A stretch of DNA of 25,489 nt, from contig RZYX01000023.1 in NCBI GenBank assembly GCA_009930155.1, positions 1-25,489 of the forward strand, given 5' to 3'. The notes beneath the pieces are model-generated. The model had not been told where the DNA came from, made no database searches, and saw nothing but the letters and a program-made list of their open reading frames with translations. Source of the stretch: Clostridia bacterium (GTDB lineage: Bacteria > Bacillota_A > Clostridia > Oscillospirales > Acutalibacteraceae). A program made the position numbers and the translations under genes. This document shows, in pieces, positions 21,940 through 25,489 of this stretch (position 1 is its first letter; every line of letters begins with the position of its first letter).

Positions 21940-22557
21940 ATGAAAAAAATTATAGGAACTATTATATCGGCATGTATCTTATTTTCACTCACAATCCCAG
22001 CATTCGCAGCCGATGATTCTCAAATCAATGCAAGTGAGGATGCAATACTTAATTTGATTGAAAACGGTGTTACGGTAAGTGGTCAAACAAACAAGCTTGA
22101 TCTTACAGGTTATAAGGTTTATACCTATAACTATTTCTTATCAGTTGACATGGATGCAAATGATGTTACTGTTGTAACAAGCTGCTTTAATTCCGTTAAA
22201 ACAGCTCTTGAAGCTCAAGTTGCAAATGGACTTGTGATAAATAACGATGGATCACTTTACCTTAATAATATGTCTTCGGCAAACAAGTTAGTGCTTAAAA
22301 ATGCAATATTGGCAGCATTGAACACGGCATCTACCGATGCATTTTATGACTATACAGTAAGTTATGACGCAACACAAAACATACTAACAATTAATGATAC
22401 ATCAAACAATATACCGCTGACTTTCCAGACCGGTACCATCATAAAGCAGACCGGTACAAATAATATGTCAATTACATATATTGCATTATCTGTATTAATA
22501 GTTGCAATTACCGGAACAACAGTTGTTGCAAAGAGAAAGAAATTATTTGTAAAATAA
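21940..22557 (+). CDS. small secreted protein with IKQTG-type sorting signal
   Basis: The 205-aa product starts at ATG 21940 after TTAGGAGGA. The signal peptide is ~1-23 (cleavage after AFA). Residues ~25-165 form a mixed domain I do not recognise (SQINASEDAILNLIENGV, LKNAILAALNTAS, TYNYFLSVDMDANDVTVVTS). The C-terminus is a cell-wall sorting signal: IIKQTGTNN (motif IKQTG at 168-172), a hydrophobic helix (~177-197) and the basic tail KRKKLFVK. A second FQTG occurs at 162-165. It lies 19 nt before a sortase gene, so it is the natural dedicated substrate of that sortase. A pilin-like or spacer subunit is possible but not shown. Confidence 0.8.
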   Translation: MKKIIGTIISACILFSLTIPAFAADDSQINASEDAILNLIENGVTVSGQTNKLDLTGYKVYTYNYFLSVDMDANDVTVVTSCFNSVKTALEAQVANGLVINNDGSLYLNNMSSANKLVLKNAILAALNTASTDAFYDYTVSYDATQNILTINDTSNNIPLTFQTGTIIKQTGTNNMSITYIALSVLIVAITGTTVVAKRKKLFVK

Positions 22558-22576
22558 CTTTGAGTGTGTTTTTAAA

Positions 22577-23263
22577 ATGAAAACTTTTTTCAAAAAACAA
22601 AAAAAATCAACAAAAAGATTATTGACATACATATGTGTGCCGATAATCTTCTGTTGGTTGGGATTTGGATTATTATATTTTGTTTTTTCACCGATTATAG
22701 CGACTGCATCAAGCACATTGAACCTAATAACATCAGATTCGATAACCGCTTTTGACAGCGGGGTTTCGGACATATACAAGGGAAGCAGTTATTCGGGTGA
22801 AGCTGTCGATTGCTCTGATATTAAAATTCCGACTGAAAATACAAAATATGCGAATCTGGTTTGTGAAAGAATCAACTTGGATGTTCCAGTATATTTCGGT
22901 GACAATGACGTTTGTCTACATTACGGTGCAGGACAATTTTCGGGAAGCATGCTTCCCGGATTTGGATCCCCCACTTTGATTGCTGGACACAATTTCACAT
23001 CGTTTGCTCCGTTGCAGTTTGCAAAAGATAGAGATTTTTTTACACTGACGACCAACTACGGTGTCTACAAATATAGGGTTTCCGAAATTAAAATAATGAA
23101 TAAGAATGCTTTTGACAAAAGTATTTTAAGCATGGATAGCAATCAGCTCATATTATATACCTGTTATCCGTTCACACCTGTTTCAGGAGTAAGAACCGAT
23201 AGATTATTCCTGTTTTGTGAAATGATCTCCGGGCCAATGATTGTAAATATTAACGGGAATTAA
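22577..23263 (+). CDS. class D-like sortase (transpeptidase)
   Basis: The 228-aa product is a membrane-anchored cysteine transpeptidase that cleaves sorting signals and joins the protein to the wall or to another protein. A membrane helix lies at ~14-44; the catalytic domain spans ~88-225. The triad is visible: His138 in LIAGHNFTSF, Cys196 in LILYTCYPF and Arg209 in RTDRLFLF. The LPGF and GHxxTxF segments, with TCYPF, fit class D best; class B is less likely because the long class B insertion is absent. The ATG at 22577 has only a weak ribosome binding site, so translation may depend on coupling with the substrate gene 19 nt upstream. It shares ~half of its catalytic residues by eye with the sortase domain at 24168. 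Confidence 0.9.
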   Translation: MKTFFKKQKKSTKRLLTYICVPIIFCWLGFGLLYFVFSPIIATASSTLNLITSDSITAFDSGVSDIYKGSSYSGEAVDCSDIKIPTENTKYANLVCERINLDVPVYFGDNDVCLHYGAGQFSGSMLPGFGSPTLIAGHNFTSFAPLQFAKDRDFFTLTTNYGVYKYRVSEIKIMNKNAFDKSILSMDSNQLILYTCYPFTPVSGVRTDRLFLFCEMISGPMIVNINGN

Positions 23264-23277
23264 GAGGAGGACCTTTA

Positions 23278-24171
23278 ATGAGTTCAGACAGCAACATAAA
23301 ATTAAGGCATGCTGTTAATTACTTTCTTTCCTTTTTGATGTCGCTTATATTAGCGTTTTCTGCAACGTTTATCACATTGGATTTAACCGTTTTAAATAGA
23401 AATTTCATATTAAAAGAAACTATTACTAAGGAATATACGGATGGAATTTACAAAGACTTCATGTTTAAAATGGAGGCTATATCAACTCCGAATTATATAA
23501 GCAAAGAATGCTATAACAATATATTTACTAAAGATAAAATAAAACAAGATATCTCAACATATTTCACCAAAACTTTAAAAACCGGTAAGCAGTACGATCT
23601 GCTGTCTGATACGCAAAAAATGCAGAAACAACTTCGTGCCAATATTGTGGCGGAATTTGAAAAAGAAAACATTGCTGTTACCGATGAAATTTCAAAATAT
23701 ATTGATTCATTTGTAAATGAAGCCTTTACCTATTATGTTAACTATATTTCAATGGAATACATAAGTATTTATGTGGAGTTATGTGAAAAAATACAACCGA
23801 TAATCAATACGACGTTAATTATAGCTGTTGTAATGCTTGGCGTTATAATAGTTATGTTCTATAAATTGAGTTATTATAAGCATCATTCGCTTAATTACAT
23901 AATATATGCGTTGATTGCGAGTGCTCTTATGACCTCAATCGCACCGTTTTATTTATGTATAACAGGTGTTCATAAAAGACTAAATATCAGACCCGATTAC
24001 GTATTAAACGTTATTGTTAATATGTTTAATACGATTGAATATTCTTTGTTCGCAGCTTCGTTACTCCAGTTAGCGGAAGGTATTATTCTGATATTTGTGG
24101 TGAATAAAATGAGAAGAAAATATATTTCAGTTCAAAAGTCAGACAGGGTGTTGGGAGAGGATTTTAGTTGA
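23278..24171 (+). CDS. four-helix membrane protein of the sortase operon, function unknown
   Basis: The 297-aa product starts at ATG 23278 with AAGAGGAGG at 23264-23272. One membrane helix at ~13-38 is followed by an extracytoplasmic, mostly helical domain of ~135 residues (ETITKEYTDGIYKDFMFKM, TDEISKYIDSFVNEAFTYY). Three further helices lie at ~173-195, ~205-230 and ~254-276, with a short basic tail. I recall membrane proteins of this topology in Clostridia but can give no family name. It lies between the two sortase genes and overlaps the second start (TTGA), so the three products are probably made together. A chaperone, regulator or scaffold for the sortases is a reasonable inference. Confidence 0.8.
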   Translation: MSSDSNIKLRHAVNYFLSFLMSLILAFSATFITLDLTVLNRNFILKETITKEYTDGIYKDFMFKMEAISTPNYISKECYNNIFTKDKIKQDISTYFTKTLKTGKQYDLLSDTQKMQKQLRANIVAEFEKENIAVTDEISKYIDSFVNEAFTYYVNYISMEYISIYVELCEKIQPIINTTLIIAVVMLGVIIVMFYKLSYYKHHSLNYIIYALIASALMTSIAPFYLCITGVHKRLNIRPDYVLNVIVNMFNTIEYSLFAASLLQLAEGIILIFVVNKMRRKYISVQKSDRVLGEDFS

Positions 24172-25406
24172 GTAAAAATAATAAAAAGAAATTGATTGTA
24201 TTACTTTCAATATTCTTTACAGTTTTAATCGTACTTGTAATTACTCTGGCTGTAACATATTCAAACAGCAAGAATAAAGATTTAATAAGAGTTACACTTG
24301 ACATAAACTCGAGCATCGAGTTTGAACTTGACAAAGATTATAATGTTGTTTCAATATCGGCTAAAAACGATGACGGTAAGGAAATATTGAAGGGAATCGA
24401 TTATTCAAAAAAATCCTTCAAAGAGGTATTAAATTTAGTATTAACTGAAATGCAAAAACAAAATTTCATAAAGAAAAATACGGATTTTTCAGCCCTTATT
24501 AGTGTTGAAAGTGATAATTACAGTGATAAAGACAAACTATCTTCTATTGTAGAAGATCAGGCGGACAAGCTAGGATATAAAGCAAATGTTTATGCCTTAT
24601 ATATACAAAAAAGGGATAAAATCATTGAAAAATCTGCCAATGCAGCCAGTGTATCATACGGCAAGTATTATTTTGCTTTGATAATTGCCGGCAATGATAA
24701 AAATCAGGCTGAAAAGCTTGTAAAGAAAAGTATTGATGAAATATTAAAAGACACAAAAGAAAAAGATACCAAGATAGATTCTCTCATCGAAGAAGCGAAT
24801 TATAAACAAAAAAACAAGACAGAAGAGCCAAAAAAGCCTGAAATGACAACTCAAGCTGCAATAACGACAACTACAGCAAAAACAACAAAAACCGAAACCA
24901 CAACGACCACTCAGCCAACTACCGCTGCACAGGCTACAATTAATTCTTCCGATGTAAGTATCCCCAAGGAATATCAAAAATACGGTCACCTTACATGTGA
25001 CCGCATAAAAATAAATTCCGATGTATATTTCGGAGATGAAAGTTATTGTTTGCATTACGGAGTGGGGCAGTATATGGGCAGCAAACTGCCTGGATTTGAT
25101 GGCCCAACATTGATATCGGGGCATAATTCGACTTATTTCAAGAATTTGGAAGGCGTTAAGGTCTCAGATGTTTTCGTGTTTACGACCAACTATGGAGTAT
25201 ATACATACAAGGTTAATAAGATCGAAATATTTAATAAGGATGATTTTGACACCAGTATTCTGAATGAAGAAAACACTCAGCTTATACTTTATACCTGCTG
25301 GCCTTTTTATGAAGTTGATTATGTCCGAACCGACAGGCTTTTTGTGTACTGCGATTTAGTATCGGGCCCAAAAGTAGTTAATATTTATTCAAATGATAGA
25401 TTGTAA
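24168..25406 (+). CDS. RsgI-type extracytoplasmic domain fused to a class D-like sortase
   Basis: The 412-aa product starts at TTG 24168, overlapping the previous stop, with GGGAGAGG at 24153-24160. After eight cytoplasmic residues comes a membrane helix (~9-31). Residues ~38-200 match the extracytoplasmic middle domain of RsgI-type anti-sigma factors: IRVTLDINSSIEFELDKDYN, VVSISAKNDDGKEILKGIDY, then helical KEVLNLVLTEMQKQNF, ISVESDN and SVSYGKYYFALI. The Asn-Pro usual at the start of this domain (DxNPS), the reported autocleavage site of RsgI, is Asn-Ser here. A Thr-rich linker spans ~225-262. The sortase domain (~268-405) has His319 (SGHNST), Cys377 (LYTCWPF) and Arg390 (RTDRLFVY). The N-terminal anti-sigma domain is absent. 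The domain pair is unusual. Confidence 0.85.
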   Translation: MSKNNKKKLIVLLSIFFTVLIVLVITLAVTYSNSKNKDLIRVTLDINSSIEFELDKDYNVVSISAKNDDGKEILKGIDYSKKSFKEVLNLVLTEMQKQNFIKKNTDFSALISVESDNYSDKDKLSSIVEDQADKLGYKANVYALYIQKRDKIIEKSANAASVSYGKYYFALIIAGNDKNQAEKLVKKSIDEILKDTKEKDTKIDSLIEEANYKQKNKTEEPKKPEMTTQAAITTTTAKTTKTETTTTTQPTTAAQATINSSDVSIPKEYQKYGHLTCDRIKINSDVYFGDESYCLHYGVGQYMGSKLPGFDGPTLISGHNSTYFKNLEGVKVSDVFVFTTNYGVYTYKVNKIEIFNKDDFDTSILNEENTQLILYTCWPFYEVDYVRTDRLFVYCDLVSGPKVVNIYSNDRL

Positions 25407-25489
25407 AATGAAGTGCGACAAATAAAAATAGCCCATAAAAGATTTTTCGTGTAAAATGAAGTTACCACAACACCATTACACACGGAGGA
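25402..25489. mobile_element. possible insertion-sequence left end at the window edge
   Basis: TGTAAAATGAAGT occurs twice, at 25402-25414 (overlapping the sortase stop) and 25450-25462, 48 bp apart. The reverse complement, ACTTCATTTTACA, is reminiscent of IS30-family ends. The window ends in CGGAGGA, a ribosome binding site with no start codon yet, so a gene probably begins just beyond. Transposase identity cannot be seen from here. Confidence 0.3.

Noticed and set aside
22577..23263. Class B sortase assignment
   Set aside because: The domain is short, with the LPGF...GHxxTxF...TCYPF pattern and no long class B insertion, so class D-like fits better; a profile search would settle it.
24744..25124. 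126-aa - strand ORF rich in Cys/Phe
   Set aside because: It is the antisense of the Thr-rich linker and of the sortase domain; the composition is an artefact.
1..25489. Integrase, excisionase, relaxase or replication-initiator gene
   Set aside because: I searched for these because of the ICE context, but no ORF on either strand shows the motifs, so mobility genes must be outside the window or lost.

Overview
The window looks like low-GC Clostridia DNA, probably from a gut Ruminococcus-like member of the Oscillospirales. The reasons are its AT-rich codon use, strong AGGAGG ribosome binding sites, a dockerin and a cohesin-like domain, class D-type sortases, and Thr/Ala/Lys linkers of the kind common in ruminococcal surface proteins. 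The genus assignment is inference. Every gene I accept is on the + strand.

Layout. (1) 1-635: a chimeric D/E-rich ORF runs into a 93-bp tandem duplication. The second copy leads into an intact tRNA-Arg(CCT), closed by a terminator. The duplication breakpoints lie in the tRNA anticodon loop, which looks like an integrase attachment-site scar. (2) 636-3085: an iteron-like cluster of TGCTAAT 7-mers, a 59-aa protein, a structured leader, then parA and parB with a perfect 27-bp palindrome inside parB. (3) 3086-8412: a lipoprotein, a 1419-aa thioester-domain/Cna-B adhesin with a VPKTG sorting signal, and a 30-aa membrane microprotein. (4) 8478-18304: a tightly packed operon of small proteins, including a two-gene module present twice, then a 2601-aa polyvalent protein (MutS-I-like segment, N6-adenine methyltransferase, SNF2-type helicase) and a DUF3848-like protein. 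This set is typical of the accessory half of Tn1549/CTn-type integrative conjugative elements. (5) 18317-18991: one orphan cargo gene with its own promoter and terminator. (6) 19076-19908: a deletion scar that joins the first ~27 codons of a DUF3991/toprim-type gene to the last ~150 codons of a VirD4/TraG coupling-protein gene, followed by a small helix-turn-helix gene. No intact conjugation gene is present, so this copy of the element appears immobilised.

(7) 20171-25406: a separate six-gene operon that I consider the most interesting part. In order it encodes a small secreted dockerin protein; a membrane-anchored protein with a cohesin-like and a cadherin-like domain; a small secreted protein ending in an IKQTG-type sorting signal; a class D-like sortase; a four-helix membrane protein; and a second sortase fused to an RsgI-type extracytoplasmic (anti-sigma sensor) domain. 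Together they look like a self-contained cell-surface display and assembly system in which a sensor-like module is attached directly to a transpeptidase. The window ends in what may be the left end of an insertion sequence.

All family assignments come from reading motifs by eye. No database search was run.
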